This document shows, piece after piece, positions 8,435 through 18,081 of a stretch of 64,000 bases of DNA. Origin of the DNA: Pseudoalteromonas sp. G4 (GTDB taxonomy: Bacteria; Pseudomonadota; Gammaproteobacteria; Enterobacterales; Alteromonadaceae); assembly GCF_028875915.1 (NCBI RefSeq), contig NZ_JAPEHW010000005.1, positions 48,013 to 112,012 on the forward strand. Reading direction: 5' to 3'. The notes under the pieces were generated by a model. That model was not told the origin of the DNA. It saw nothing but the letters and a program-made list of their open reading frames with translations, and searched no databases. The translations under genes and the position numbers were made by a program. Every line of letters starts with the position of its first letter. The first letter of the stretch is position 1.

Positions 8435-10042
8435 TTACGCTTGTAACAATTCAGGAGCAGCCAATTTTAGCTTATGTTGATGTAATAAATTCATGATTTC
8501 GAAGTGAAGTGCATCACTTACTTCCAGATAGGTTTCAAAATCTGTGGTTGTAATATAAGACAATACATACAACTCAACAGCAAATGGGCTAAAACCTTTA
8601 AAATAAACACGGCAAGGGCTTTCATCAATTAATTCATGCTGTTCGAGTAGCGCTTTAAGAGCGGTATTAAACTCTGTTAATTGTTCATTCGATTCGGGCA
8701 TTTCAAGCAATAAATTCGGTCTAAATGCCATTTTTTCACGCTCGGAAAAATTCTCAATCTCCATATCGATAAACTTAGCATTAGCAATATACACCACTGT
8801 ACGCTCAATGGTACGAACACGTGTTGCACGAAGACCAATTTCTTCTACCGTGCCCACAAATTTACCGATACGACATAAGTTACCTACTTTTACCGGCGTG
8901 GACGAATATAAGGTAATCGCACCGATTAGATTTTCGACAGACTTTTGTGCAGCTAAAGCAACAGCCAAGCCACCAATACCGAGGCCAGCCATGATAGTCG
9001 TTGCACTAAAACCTAAGTTTTCCAACCAAATTAATATAGCCGCTATTACCAGCAATGTTTTAAATACATTTGACGCAGGGCGTAATAAATAGGTAGCGTG
9101 TTCTTTACCTTGAGCAATCAGCTTTTCAGATAACTTACTTTTAGTTAATTCAACAACTCGCCATAAAAACCACAGCCAAGCTAAAATCAAAATGGTGGAA
9201 GCTTCAGCAACCGCTTTCACTGCAAAGGTGACATTAGATGAGTCAGAAAAGTTACGGGTTAAAATCGTAGCCGTTAAAAAGCTAAGAGGGCCGTATAAAA
9301 AATTGAGGTAATAAGCTAATTTTAAATTTGCTAACTGCGCTATTTTGCTTAGTACCCAATAAGCCAGGCACACTGCAACGATATAAATAGCAAACATTAC
9401 GGCAAAATAAAGCCACTGCCAAAGCATCACGCCCATAAAGCGATAATTAGGCAGATGCATTGATAACCACTCACCTATTTCACTGTAACCATAATACTTA
9501 TCTAACAGGGGTACTTTCGCTACTGTTGCATTTGATATTTTCCAAATGCGTTTATTATTGCTACTTGGAATACGCTGCAATAAAACGGGCACTGTGCCTT
9601 CAGGTGTATCAATCGTGCCCACTAAATCTCGATAATCAGGTACATTTTCAGGTAATTTCCCAAGTAAATCACCTGAAAGACCATCAATATCAATCCACAG
9701 AGCTCGGTCCAAACTGACATGGAGTTGGCGGGCTATTTCGGCTTTTTGATCGTCAGCCACAGTAAACGGCAAATTTCTGAAATCAAGGTAATCAGATGCG
9801 CTTTGGTAGTCCAACTGACGAGCTGCTGTTAAGAATCCTTGCATACTGGTGCGTGGCGTTTCGCGCCCAAGAGTGTCCCAACCAACAAATGCATTTAACT
9901 CTTTTGTTGGTTGTACTTGTAGCTCTGCTTCTTCTTGCTCAAGTAAATCCTTAACGGTTACTTCGTTTTTTGGTTCTGCAATAGCAGAGCCAAAAAACAC
10001 CATTAAACAAATAAGCACACAACGCCACATCACACTTTTCAT
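8435..10042 (-). CDS. MscS-family mechanosensitive channel with long N-terminal domain
   Basis: A 535-residue inner-membrane channel. A signal peptide (about 1-22) precedes a soluble periplasmic region of about 170 residues. Transmembrane helices lie near 205-232, 250-265, 280-300 and 330-345, and the pore helix is AGLGIGGLAVALAAQKSVEN (about 352-371). A cytoplasmic beta and alpha/beta vestibule with the usual KVGNLCRIG entry follows. Such channels release solutes on hypo-osmotic shock. The start is the ATG at 10042, with AAGGA 9 bases upstream; an in-frame TTG two codons earlier is less likely. The start overlaps the putP stop as ATGA, so translation is coupled to a compatible-solute symporter, which makes osmotic function plausible. 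Confidence 0.87.
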   Translation of the reverse strand: MKSVMWRCVLICLMVFFGSAIAEPKNEVTVKDLLEQEEAELQVQPTKELNAFVGWDTLGRETPRTSMQGFLTAARQLDYQSASDYLDFRNLPFTVADDQKAEIARQLHVSLDRALWIDIDGLSGDLLGKLPENVPDYRDLVGTIDTPEGTVPVLLQRIPSSNNKRIWKISNATVAKVPLLDKYYGYSEIGEWLSMHLPNYRFMGVMLWQWLYFAVMFAIYIVAVCLAYWVLSKIAQLANLKLAYYLNFLYGPLSFLTATILTRNFSDSSNVTFAVKAVAEASTILILAWLWFLWRVVELTKSKLSEKLIAQGKEHATYLLRPASNVFKTLLVIAAILIWLENLGFSATTIMAGLGIGGLAVALAAQKSVENLIGAITLYSSTPVKVGNLCRIGKFVGTVEEIGLRATRVRTIERTVVYIANAKFIDMEIENFSEREKMAFRPNLLLEMPESNEQLTEFNTALKALLEQHELIDESPCRVYFKGFSPFAVELYVLSYITTTDFETYLEVSDALHFEIMNLLHQHKLKLAAPELLQA

Positions 10043-11559
10043 GCCCAATAATCCTTCAAACTTGTTGCTGTTTTATACTGGCTATTACGTACCTGATTAA
10101 ACAGTGCTATTTGTTCTTCGCTTGGTTCATTTGATAGTTTACTGACAACTACTATTGCAATGCTAGCAATAACAAAACCAGGAACAATTTCATACATTAA
10201 GCTGCTTAAGCTCTCACCGTTTACAGTGATTGGTAAGTAGATCCAAAGTAACACAGTCGCTGCTCCTGAGATAATCCCTGCAAGGGCGCCTTGTTTGGTC
10301 ATGCGTGACCAATAAAGGCTAAGAATCACAACAGGTCCAAATGCCGCACCAAAACCAGCCCAAGCGTTACTCACTAAGCTCAAAATAGAACTGTCTCGGT
10401 CATATGCAAGGAAAATAGCAAGTAAAGCAACCACTAATACCGAAATACGTCCAACCATTACTAAAGTCGTTTGAGAGGCTTGCTGGTTAAAAAATGCTTT
10501 ATAAATATCTTCAGTCAATGAGCTTGATGTCACTAATAACTGCGATGAAATGGTACTCATAATTGCCGCTAAAATTGCAGCCAGTAAAAAGCCAGCAATC
10601 AGAGGGTGGAACAATACTTGTGAAAGTAAAATAAAAATTGTTTCAGCGTCTTTTAATTCTGTGCCCGTTTGATTCACATACACGACACCAACAAAGCCAG
10701 TAGCTAACGCACCTATTAATGAGACAATCATCCAGCTCATACCGATACGTCTGGCGATTGGTAAGTCTTTAACTGAGCGAATCGCCATAAAGCGTACAAT
10801 AATATGTGGTTGACCAAAATAACCTAAGCCCCATGCCATTGCAGAAATCACACCTAGTACAGACACACCAGAAACAAAGCTCAATAATGAAGGATTTAGT
10901 TGCTCAACTGTTGTCACAGCATTTGATAATCCACCAACTTCAGTAAGCACCACTATCGGCACCAAAACAAGTGCCAAAAACATAATACAGCCTTGAACAA
11001 AATCGGTTAGACTCACCGCTAGAAAGCCACCAAACAATGTATACACCACAACAACACCTGCTGTGACATACAAACCTAACTCGTAACTCATGCCAAAGCT
11101 TGATTCAAATAGCTTGCCGCCAGCTACAACACCTGACGAAGTATACAGTGTAAAGAAAATAATAATTACCAAAGATGAAATCACGCGTAAAATGCGTTTA
11201 TCATCATTAAAACGATTTTCAAAAAAGTCCGGTAAGGTAATTGAATCATTGGCAAGCTCGGTATAGCTGCGAAGACGCGGCGCCACAATTAAATAGTTTA
11301 GGTAAGCACCAATAATTAAGCCAATGCCAATCCAGGCGCTGCTTAAGCCCGATAAATACATTGCACCTGGAAGGCCCATTAGCATCCAGCCACTCATATC
11401 AGACGCACCTGCAGATAAAGCAGTAACACTCGGGCTTAGATTGCGCCCCCCTAGCATATAGCCTGATACATCGCTGGTCGATTTTTTATAGGCATAAAGG
11501 CCTATGCCCAACATGACTACAAAATATAGCCCTAACGAAAAAATGGTGCCAAACTCCAA
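10039..11559 (-). CDS. putP: Sodium/proline symporter
   Basis: A 506-residue SSS-family Na+:solute symporter with 13 hydrophobic helices. The strong PutP signatures are TSDVSGYMLGGRNLSPSV and SAGASDMSGWMLMGLPGA at the N terminus, the GGFLAVSLTDFVQG segment and WGLGYFGQPHIIVRFMA in the middle. It imports proline with sodium, for nutrition or osmoprotection. It is the first gene of a two-gene unit with the MscS-like channel, joined by a 4-base ATGA overlap. The 246-base region upstream is shared with a divergent EAL-HDOD gene. No putA lies in this window. Confidence 0.94.
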   Translation of the reverse strand: MEFGTIFSLGLYFVVMLGIGLYAYKKSTSDVSGYMLGGRNLSPSVTALSAGASDMSGWMLMGLPGAMYLSGLSSAWIGIGLIIGAYLNYLIVAPRLRSYTELANDSITLPDFFENRFNDDKRILRVISSLVIIIFFTLYTSSGVVAGGKLFESSFGMSYELGLYVTAGVVVVYTLFGGFLAVSLTDFVQGCIMFLALVLVPIVVLTEVGGLSNAVTTVEQLNPSLLSFVSGVSVLGVISAMAWGLGYFGQPHIIVRFMAIRSVKDLPIARRIGMSWMIVSLIGALATGFVGVVYVNQTGTELKDAETIFILLSQVLFHPLIAGFLLAAILAAIMSTISSQLLVTSSSLTEDIYKAFFNQQASQTTLVMVGRISVLVVALLAIFLAYDRDSSILSLVSNAWAGFGAAFGPVVILSLYWSRMTKQGALAGIISGAATVLLWIYLPITVNGESLSSLMYEIVPGFVIASIAIVVVSKLSNEPSEEQIALFNQVRNSQYKTATSLKDYWA

Positions 11560-11806
11560 AGTAACTCTCCCACATACCCAACTTGGTACTTTATTCGCAT
11601 TTTCTCAATGAATGCGAGATGTCATAATATTTCACTATATCAAAACATTACTTTGATTTGTTTATTTCTTGCGATAAAAGCAATTGGTAGTGCGTCAAAT
11701 TAATTCACCTACGAAAAAATAACCAAAAGTAGGTGAAATACACACTCAATTATCCTATATTCAGATCATAAAAAAACACAAGACAACACACAGGACCTCT
11801 GCTTTT

Positions 11807-13030
11807 ATGTATTTTTATGCAGCGAGACAGCCTATCTTAAACCGTAATAAAGAATTAATTGGCTATGAGCTACTCTTTAGAGACAGTTTAGAAAATGTTT
11901 TTCCTAATATTAATGAAGACGAAGCAACTTCGCGCCTTATAGAAGGAAGCCAGCTAAGCCTAGGGCTAGAAGATATGACGGGAGATAAACCCGCATTTAT
12001 CAACTTTACGCTTGAAACATTAGTTAAGGGTTATGCAAAAACCTTAGGCACCAAAGAAGTTGTTGTCGAAATTTTAGAGACCGTGCAACCTGGTAAACGT
12101 TTACTAGCTGCAGTAAAAGAATTAAAAGAAATGGGCTATACCATTGCCCTTGATGACTATAAACATGCACCTGTGTGGCGTCACTTTTATCCTTTTGTCG
12201 ACATCATTAAAATTGACTGGCTCGATACTTCAATTGAGCAGATCAAAGAAATCATTGAACAAACCAAAGATTTTCCAAGTATTCAATTTCTTGCAGAAAA
12301 AGTAGAAACACCAGAGCAATTTGAACAAGCGATGGAACTTGGTTTTCACTACTTCCAAGGCTTCTTCTTTGCTAAGCCAGAAGTTGTGCAAAGCCGTGCT
12401 TTAGCGCCTAACGAGATGACGCTTGCAGAGCTACTTTATCAAACATCAAGCCCAGAAATGGACTTAAAGAAAGTGACAGAAGTTTTTGAGCGTGATGTAA
12501 ACTTATCATACAAGCTTCTGCGTTATTCAAACTCTGCTGCATTTAAGCGCCGCGCTGAAATAAGCACTATCAAGCAAGCGCTAGTTGTTTTGGGTGTTGA
12601 AGAATTAAAACGCTTTTTATCAGTGCTATTCACAGCACAAGTTGCCTCAGACAAGCCACCTGAGTTAATGCGTTTATGTTTAACCAGAGCAAAGTTTGCT
12701 GAACTACTTTCAGAGCAAGCAGGCCAATATCAAGAATCTTCAAAGGCATTCTTAACAGGCATGCTATCGTTAATTGATGGTATTTTAGATCAGTCAATGG
12801 AATCTATTTTAGAGAAGCTTCCGCTGTCAGAAGAGATTAAGCTTGCTATCTTAAAACGTGAAGGACGTCTTGCAGAGTACTTAGGCTTAGTAGAAGCTTA
12901 TGAGAAAGCGATGTGGAACGAAGCAAACGAAATTCAAGCGCAGCTTAAGCTTAACTCTGATGAAATTCCAACTGCTTACCACGATGCTCTGCAGTGGGCT
13001 AATATCCAAATGGATACGATGAGTAAATAA
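11807..13030 (+). CDS. EAL-HDOD signalling protein (CdgJ/YuxH-like)
   Basis: A 407-residue cytoplasmic protein with an N-terminal EAL domain (about 1-200) and a C-terminal HDOD domain (about 205-390). The EAL signature is YELLFRD and not EAL. Several residues matching catalytic positions remain (Asn in FINFTLE, Glu in VVVEILE, Asp-Asp in IALDDY, Lys in IIKIDW, Glu in LAEKVET, Gln in YFQGFFF), but the DDFGTG loop is replaced by DDYKHAP. Vibrio CdgJ, of the same architecture, affects motility through cyclic di-GMP; enzymatic activity here is uncertain. It is divergent from putP and ends at a strong terminator. An AGGA site lies upstream of the ATG. Confidence 0.9.
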   Translation: MYFYAARQPILNRNKELIGYELLFRDSLENVFPNINEDEATSRLIEGSQLSLGLEDMTGDKPAFINFTLETLVKGYAKTLGTKEVVVEILETVQPGKRLLAAVKELKEMGYTIALDDYKHAPVWRHFYPFVDIIKIDWLDTSIEQIKEIIEQTKDFPSIQFLAEKVETPEQFEQAMELGFHYFQGFFFAKPEVVQSRALAPNEMTLAELLYQTSSPEMDLKKVTEVFERDVNLSYKLLRYSNSAAFKRRAEISTIKQALVVLGVEELKRFLSVLFTAQVASDKPPELMRLCLTRAKFAELLSEQAGQYQESSKAFLTGMLSLIDGILDQSMESILEKLPLSEEIKLAILKREGRLAEYLGLVEAYEKAMWNEANEIQAQLKLNSDEIPTAYHDALQWANIQMDTMSK

Positions 13031-13047
13031 TTACATTACTTATCAAT

Positions 13048-13077
13048 AAAAAAACCGACGTTGACGTCGGTTTTTTT
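13048..13077. terminator. Bidirectional rho-independent terminator
   Basis: AAAAACCGACG pairs with CGTCGGTTTTT around a TTGA loop, with a run of seven T on the plus strand and a matching A run on the left. It separates the convergent EAL-HDOD gene and mlaA. Confidence 0.92.
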
Positions 13078-13092
13078 ATATCAAAAGTTAAG

Positions 13093-13857
13093 CTATAGAC
13101 TTTCAAAAAAGTCATCATTCGCTGTTTCTTCTTGCGTCTTTTCTTTTTCAGGTAACGGTGGGTTACCATCATATAGCTCGTAAAGTTGACGCTGCAAATA
13201 AATGTCTTTCATAAACAAATAAGGGTCGAGTGATTCGTTTAATAAGGCCTCTTGCGGGATCAGTGATGCACGCGCTTCTAACACCTTAATTACCCACTTA
13301 CCAATCGTCACAGGCGTACCGAGCGTTAAACTCGGTAACACAAAGGCATCCACCATATCACCTGACATATTTCGCACAGTGCTTGGACCATAAGCCGGGA
13401 ACATCAAGTATGCACCATTGCCTGCCCCCCAAACACCTAAGGTTTGGCCAAAGTCTTCTGTTTCTTCAACCAAACCAATTTCTGAGGCAACATCAAAAAT
13501 TCCAAACAGACCTACTGTTGAGTTCACCAAAAAACGCGCAACATTCACACCTGAATTTGACACCTTTCCTTGTAATAAGGAGTTTGTCGCATCAATTGGG
13601 GCATCAAGATTGTTAGTCGCATTAACTAAACCATTACGAACAGGTTGCGGCGTAATTTTGCTATAACCGACTGCAACAGGCCTTAACATGTATGCATCAA
13701 GCACATCCATATTAAAATCATAAATTGGTCTGTTGATTGACTGCAATGGGTCGCGTGCGTCTTCCTTTTCAGGCGGCACCTGTGCACACCCTGTTAGCAG
13801 TAGGCAACCCCATACCACTATCAAGGTGATGATCATTTGGCATTTTTGATTAAGCAC
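13093..13857 (-). CDS. mlaA: Outer-membrane lipid asymmetry lipoprotein MlaA (VacJ)
   Basis: A 254-residue lipoprotein that removes mislocalised phospholipids from the outer leaflet of the outer membrane and hands them to MlaC. The lipobox is LLTGC with the lipidated Cys at 24. The family core begins RDPLQSINRPIYDFNMDVLD and continues through NNLDAPIDATNSLLQGK and ETEDFGQTLGVWG. It lies 19 bases downstream of ccmI on the same strand, so it may be read from the end of the ccm transcript before the terminator at 13048-13077. The other mla genes are not in this window, as is usual for mlaA in many gammaproteobacteria. Confidence 0.94.
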   Translation of the reverse strand: MLNQKCQMIITLIVVWGCLLLTGCAQVPPEKEDARDPLQSINRPIYDFNMDVLDAYMLRPVAVGYSKITPQPVRNGLVNATNNLDAPIDATNSLLQGKVSNSGVNVARFLVNSTVGLFGIFDVASEIGLVEETEDFGQTLGVWGAGNGAYLMFPAYGPSTVRNMSGDMVDAFVLPSLTLGTPVTIGKWVIKVLEARASLIPQEALLNESLDPYLFMKDIYLQRQLYELYDGNPPLPEKEKTQEETANDDFFESL

Positions 13858-13876
13858 TCAGAATCCCTATTATAAC

Positions 13877-15136
13877 TTAGAGTAATGTATCAATTGTTAA
13901 TTCTACTTGATTGACTTGTTCGATATCGAAACCGTTAGTCTGCCCTTCAAGTTCGCCTGCTTGCGTATCAACCTTATCGTCATTACTAATTCGTGCGACA
14001 ACTTTAACACGCTTAAACTCAGCAAACGTCATGCCTGCTACCATTGCATCACTTTCAGATAAAGTGACTTGCAAAGGCAACTGCCAATTTGCCTGCTTTA
14101 CAACAGCCAATGGCATCGGCGGGCCAACTTCTGCTTTTGCAAAAACAAATAACACACCATTACGTGGCAATTTATCTTTCAGTTCATCAGCAAGTGTAAT
14201 ATTTACCGTGACAGCAAGGCCTTGTCCAAGTGAATTTTGTTTAGAAGTGTTAGTTTCTTGAGCTACTTTAGCCTTTAGCTCTTCAACACGGGCACTCAAC
14301 ATCGCATAACTTGGGTTAGTCTCTGACATACGCCCTAGAATAAGCTCAAAAGCTGCTAGCGACTGTTGCCAATCACCACGCTCATAGGCAATTAATGCCA
14401 ACATCGAAAGTGCATCTGAGTTACTAGGTTCAATTTTAAGTACATTAGATACTACTTTTGCAGCCTTACTAATAGAAAGCTCAGATCCTTCTAGCATTAG
14501 TACCTGCGCTTTACTCACCAATGCATTCACATTTTTAGGATTCATCGCGATGGCTTTCTCAAATGACATATTTGCTGATTCAAAATCATTTAACATCAGC
14601 ATAATACGGCCTAATAAAAGCCATGCCATTTCATCATCACCTTGCTCAGCAAGTTTGGTGCGAAGCCCTAAAGCAAGCTCTTGCATTTCGTTATTAGACA
14701 GTGGTTCACCCTGCTGTAAAACAGCACGTTTACCTAGCTCTGGTAAGTTATCTTTTGCTTCTTGCCATTGTGTAAGTAAATTAAAGCTACCTGTCATCAA
14801 GTAAAAGACGACACAAAAAGTCACGGTGAACAAGCTAGCAGTTAATGCTATTACCGAGCGATTTCCGCGCTGATTAAGCTGTTGCTCAGGCGCTAGTTCC
14901 TGTAACAGTGCTTGTTTTTGCTCAATTACTGCAATGTTATAAGCTTCTTCGCTAAGTTTGCCTGTATCGACTTCTTGCGATAGCTCTTCGAGTCGCGATT
15001 CATAATCAGAAATGCGTAAAGCATTAGCATTTGGGTTGGTTTTAATTGCTTTTTCTTTACGTGTGAATGGAAAAACCACGAAAAACAAACCAACTACTAC
15101 AAGGGTTGCAGCATAAAAATAAAACGACGTAATCAT
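13877..15136 (-). CDS. ccmI: Cytochrome c maturation protein CcmI
   Basis: A 419-residue inner-membrane apocytochrome c chaperone that passes apocytochrome to the CcmFH haem ligase. Two membrane helices (residues 4-22 and about 100-118) flank a cytoplasmic loop with the ISDYESRLEEL and KQALLQELAPE motifs. A periplasmic TPR region (about 140-290) includes AMNPKNVNALVSKAQVL, and a beta-rich C-terminal domain follows. It is the last ccm gene, overlapping ccmH by 4 bases (ATGA), and closes the operon before mlaA. Confidence 0.93.
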   Translation of the reverse strand: MITSFYFYAATLVVVGLFFVVFPFTRKEKAIKTNPNANALRISDYESRLEELSQEVDTGKLSEEAYNIAVIEQKQALLQELAPEQQLNQRGNRSVIALTASLFTVTFCVVFYLMTGSFNLLTQWQEAKDNLPELGKRAVLQQGEPLSNNEMQELALGLRTKLAEQGDDEMAWLLLGRIMLMLNDFESANMSFEKAIAMNPKNVNALVSKAQVLMLEGSELSISKAAKVVSNVLKIEPSNSDALSMLALIAYERGDWQQSLAAFELILGRMSETNPSYAMLSARVEELKAKVAQETNTSKQNSLGQGLAVTVNITLADELKDKLPRNGVLFVFAKAEVGPPMPLAVVKQANWQLPLQVTLSESDAMVAGMTFAEFKRVKVVARISNDDKVDTQAGELEGQTNGFDIEQVNQVELTIDTLL

Positions 15137-15591
15137 GCTGGTTCCTTATACTTGGCAATAAGTTTTGCCAGTTTTTGCTCGTCACTATCGCTCCACTGTG
15201 CACTGTTTTTCGCCTGTTTCTTTTGCTTAAACAAAATAAAAACAAAACCGAGAAAAACGAAACCCAATGGTAATACCCAAAGTAATAACGTGAGCGGTGT
15301 TACAGGTGGTTTGTAGTGAACAAAATAACCATAGCGGTCAATCATATAGTCAACCACTTGGTCTTTATCATTCCCTTCTTGCACCAACTGCAGTACTTTT
15401 TCACGTAAATCTTTAGCCACAACCGCATCCGAATCGGCAATATTCTGGTTTTGGCATTTAGGGCAGCGCAGCTCAGCCGTTAGCTCACGAAACAGTTGCT
15501 CTTCTTGAGCACTGTTAAACTGATATTGATTTTCTGCAGCAAATAAATGTGCCGAGAAAATCGTTAATAACACAATTAAAAACTTCTTCAT
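15133..15591 (-). CDS. ccmH: Cytochrome c maturation protein CcmH
   Basis: A 152-residue membrane-anchored thiol oxidoreductase that reduces apocytochrome c for haem ligation. A signal peptide (1-19) is followed by the RCPKCQNQ motif with redox cysteines 43 and 46, a three-helix domain, and one transmembrane helix near 100-123. This is the short form, with CcmI encoded separately. It begins at the last base of the ccmG stop codon and overlaps ccmI by 4 bases. Confidence 0.95.
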   Translation of the reverse strand: MKKFLIVLLTIFSAHLFAAENQYQFNSAQEEQLFRELTAELRCPKCQNQNIADSDAVVAKDLREKVLQLVQEGNDKDQVVDYMIDRYGYFVHYKPPVTPLTLLLWVLPLGFVFLGFVFILFKQKKQAKNSAQWSDSDEQKLAKLIAKYKEPA

Positions 15592-16160
15592 TACTGGAGC
15601 TCTAATAGCTTAGGTGCAAATTTAGCACGCCATACTCGTTCATTAATATCACCGGTGTGATGCAGGATAATCTTACCGTCTTTATCCACCAGGAAATGCT
15701 CTGGTGCACCTGAAACGCCTAGGTCTAACGCGAGGGTACGATTAAGATCTAAAATGTTAAACTGGTACGGATCACCGGTGCGTGACAACATGCCCTTAAC
15801 CTCACGTTGTAATGCAGGCAAGTCAAACACGTCGCCAAAATCGGGATCGTAGTTTTGCTCATAGTATAAGCCGATTATTTTAACACCTTGGCCGCGAAGC
15901 TTGGTTAAATAAGGTAGTTCAATTAAACAGGTCGGGCACCAAGTGCCCCACACATTCAATAAATACACTTCACCAAGTAGGTCTTTGTCTGTCCAACGTT
16001 TATTTTCATCCATTAAATCCGGTAAATTAAACGCAGGCATTGTTTGACCTAAACGCCCTGTTTCAATTTCCTTTGGATTGCCAAATAAGCCTTTTAGTAA
16101 AAATACACATAACACTGCGAAAATAATAAAAGGAACCAACATTAAGCTTTTGTTTTTCAT
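15591..16160 (-). CDS. ccmG: Thiol:disulfide interchange protein CcmG (DsbE)
   Basis: A 189-residue periplasmic thioredoxin-like protein, anchored by one N-terminal helix (about 5-23), that keeps the apocytochrome CXXCH cysteines reduced. The active site is WGTWCPTC with Cys 75 and 78. The later GVSGAPEHFLVDKDG segment holds the cis-Pro region and the acidic groove typical of DsbE. It overlaps ccmF by 4 bases and touches ccmH. Confidence 0.95.
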   Translation of the reverse strand: MKNKSLMLVPFIIFAVLCVFLLKGLFGNPKEIETGRLGQTMPAFNLPDLMDENKRWTDKDLLGEVYLLNVWGTWCPTCLIELPYLTKLRGQGVKIIGLYYEQNYDPDFGDVFDLPALQREVKGMLSRTGDPYQFNILDLNRTLALDLGVSGAPEHFLVDKDGKIILHHTGDINERVWRAKFAPKLLELQ

Positions 16161-18079
16161 GCAGTAACTCCTTTTACTTCAGCAGCTACAGCTGTTTTAC
16201 GGCGGTAACGCTTATCTAACATCATAAATAAGCCTGCAAAGGCCATTAGGAAACCACCTAACCACATCCAACGTACAAACGGTTTTTCATAAATCCGTAA
16301 CGCCCATGCACCGTTGCTAAGTTGCTCACCAAGCGCAAGGTATAAATCTCGGCTTAATTTGGCATCAATTGCAGCTTCCGTCATCACTTGCATACCCACA
16401 TCGTATTGACGCTTTTCTGCATAGAGCTCAGTGACTTTCTGGTTATCCTTAAATACCGTTACAACTTTTACACCTTCAAAGCGGTAGCTGTAATCATTTA
16501 ATTGGACTTGCTCACCAGGGTTCACTTTAACTTGTTTTTCAACCGAGTAAGCAGACGTTAATGTTACGCCGAGCACAACACAAGCAAAGCCTAAATGCGC
16601 TGTGTGCATTGCCCAAAAACTATTACCCAATTTTGCGATTGAAGCACCCTCTTTACTCAATTTCTCAAGTAAGTCGATAGCACCAGTTAAACAAACCCAA
16701 AGTGCAAAAAAGACACCGACAAGAGTTGTGGTTGAAACATTTTCATAACTTGAGTAAAGCCAAGCAAACGTAATCACTGTTGTCACAACTAACGCGCCAA
16801 CTAACTTTTTCATCAAATGTGAATACTGGTTTTGTTTCCAGCGCAGCATTGGCCCTAAGCCAAGTAACAGCGAAAATGGCACTAGCAAGTAAAAAAACAT
16901 TTGATTAAAGAAAGGCACACCAATGGAAATTGTTCCCATACCGAGTTCTTTGTGCACCATAGGAAGTAATGTACCAAGAAGCACAATGAGCGTCGCAACA
17001 CATAGTAATAAGTTGTTTAACCAAAGGGCCACTTCGCGAGAGAACAGTTTATAACGTGATGTTGATTCAACTGTGCCTGCTCTTAAGCCATAAAGTAATA
17101 AGCTTCCGCCTACAACGATAGCAAGGAAAGATAAGATAAATGAACCACGACCAGGATCAGTAGTAAAGGCATGTACCGATACAATAATACCCGAGCGCAC
17201 TATAAATGTACCAAGCAGTGTGAGTGAGAACGCAGCAATTGCTAGTAACACCGTCCACGACTTAAACACACCACGCTTTTCAGTTACCGCAAGTGAGTGA
17301 ATAAGTGCAGTAGCAACAAGCCATGGCATTAGTGATGCGTTTTCAACTGGATCCCAGAACCACCAGCCGCCCCAGCCAAGCTCGGCATAGGCCCACCAAG
17401 AACCAATTGTAATACCAAGGGTTAAGAACAACCACGCGGCCATAGTCCAAGGACGTGACCATTTTGCCCAGGTATTATCTAACTTACCCATTAAAAGCGC
17501 CGCAATCGCAAATGCGAATGACACCGATAAACCTACATAACCCATATACAGTAATGGCGGGTGAATAATCATGCCTGGATCTTGTAACAATGGATTTAAA
17601 TCATGACCTTCAATTGGGTAGTAAGGTAATAAACGCTCAAATGGACTCGACATCAGAAGCGTGTAGAGAATAAAACCAAGTCCTAGGAAGCCTAAAATCG
17701 ACAATACGCGAGCGCGCAACTGCCATGGTAATGATTTAGAGGCAAATGCCACAATGGCAGTCCAGCCTGTTTGCATAAGCACCCAAAGCAATACAGCACC
17801 TTCGTGACCACCCCAGGTAGAGGTAACTTTGTAATACCAAGGTAATGTAGTACTGCTGTGGCTCGCCACATATGCCACTGTAAAATCATCAATTAAGGTG
17901 ACGTAAATTAAGATACCAAATGAAAGCGCAGTAAAAATAAACTGCGCTAAGGCAAACGATGGTGCACTTTGCATTAGGCGTAAATTACCTTTAACAGCAC
18001 CATACATAGGATAAACACTGAGTAATATCGCAAACGCTAGCGCTAGCGTTAACGATAAATAACCTAATTCAGCAATCAT
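16157..18079 (-). CDS. ccmF: Haem lyase subunit CcmF
   Basis: A 640-residue inner-membrane protein with about 15 helices that attaches haem to apocytochrome c. The haem-handling tryptophan-rich motif GWGGWWFWDPVENAS lies at about 235-249, and histidines in GGHEGA (about 90-95) and HPPLLYMG (173-180) match known haem ligands. Full length for the family. It sits between ccmE and ccmG, with a 4-base overlap to ccmG. Confidence 0.96.
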   Translation of the reverse strand: MIAELGYLSLTLALAFAILLSVYPMYGAVKGNLRLMQSAPSFALAQFIFTALSFGILIYVTLIDDFTVAYVASHSSTTLPWYYKVTSTWGGHEGAVLLWVLMQTGWTAIVAFASKSLPWQLRARVLSILGFLGLGFILYTLLMSSPFERLLPYYPIEGHDLNPLLQDPGMIIHPPLLYMGYVGLSVSFAFAIAALLMGKLDNTWAKWSRPWTMAAWLFLTLGITIGSWWAYAELGWGGWWFWDPVENASLMPWLVATALIHSLAVTEKRGVFKSWTVLLAIAAFSLTLLGTFIVRSGIIVSVHAFTTDPGRGSFILSFLAIVVGGSLLLYGLRAGTVESTSRYKLFSREVALWLNNLLLCVATLIVLLGTLLPMVHKELGMGTISIGVPFFNQMFFYLLVPFSLLLGLGPMLRWKQNQYSHLMKKLVGALVVTTVITFAWLYSSYENVSTTTLVGVFFALWVCLTGAIDLLEKLSKEGASIAKLGNSFWAMHTAHLGFACVVLGVTLTSAYSVEKQVKVNPGEQVQLNDYSYRFEGVKVVTVFKDNQKVTELYAEKRQYDVGMQVMTEAAIDAKLSRDLYLALGEQLSNGAWALRIYEKPFVRWMWLGGFLMAFAGLFMMLDKRYRRKTAVAAEVKGVTA

Positions 18080-18081
18080 AA

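Noticed and set aside
8413..8445. Inverted repeat GTTACAA/TTGTAAC near the end of the mscS-like gene as a terminator
   Set aside because: Seven-base stem, 19-base loop, overlaps the stop codon, no T tail.
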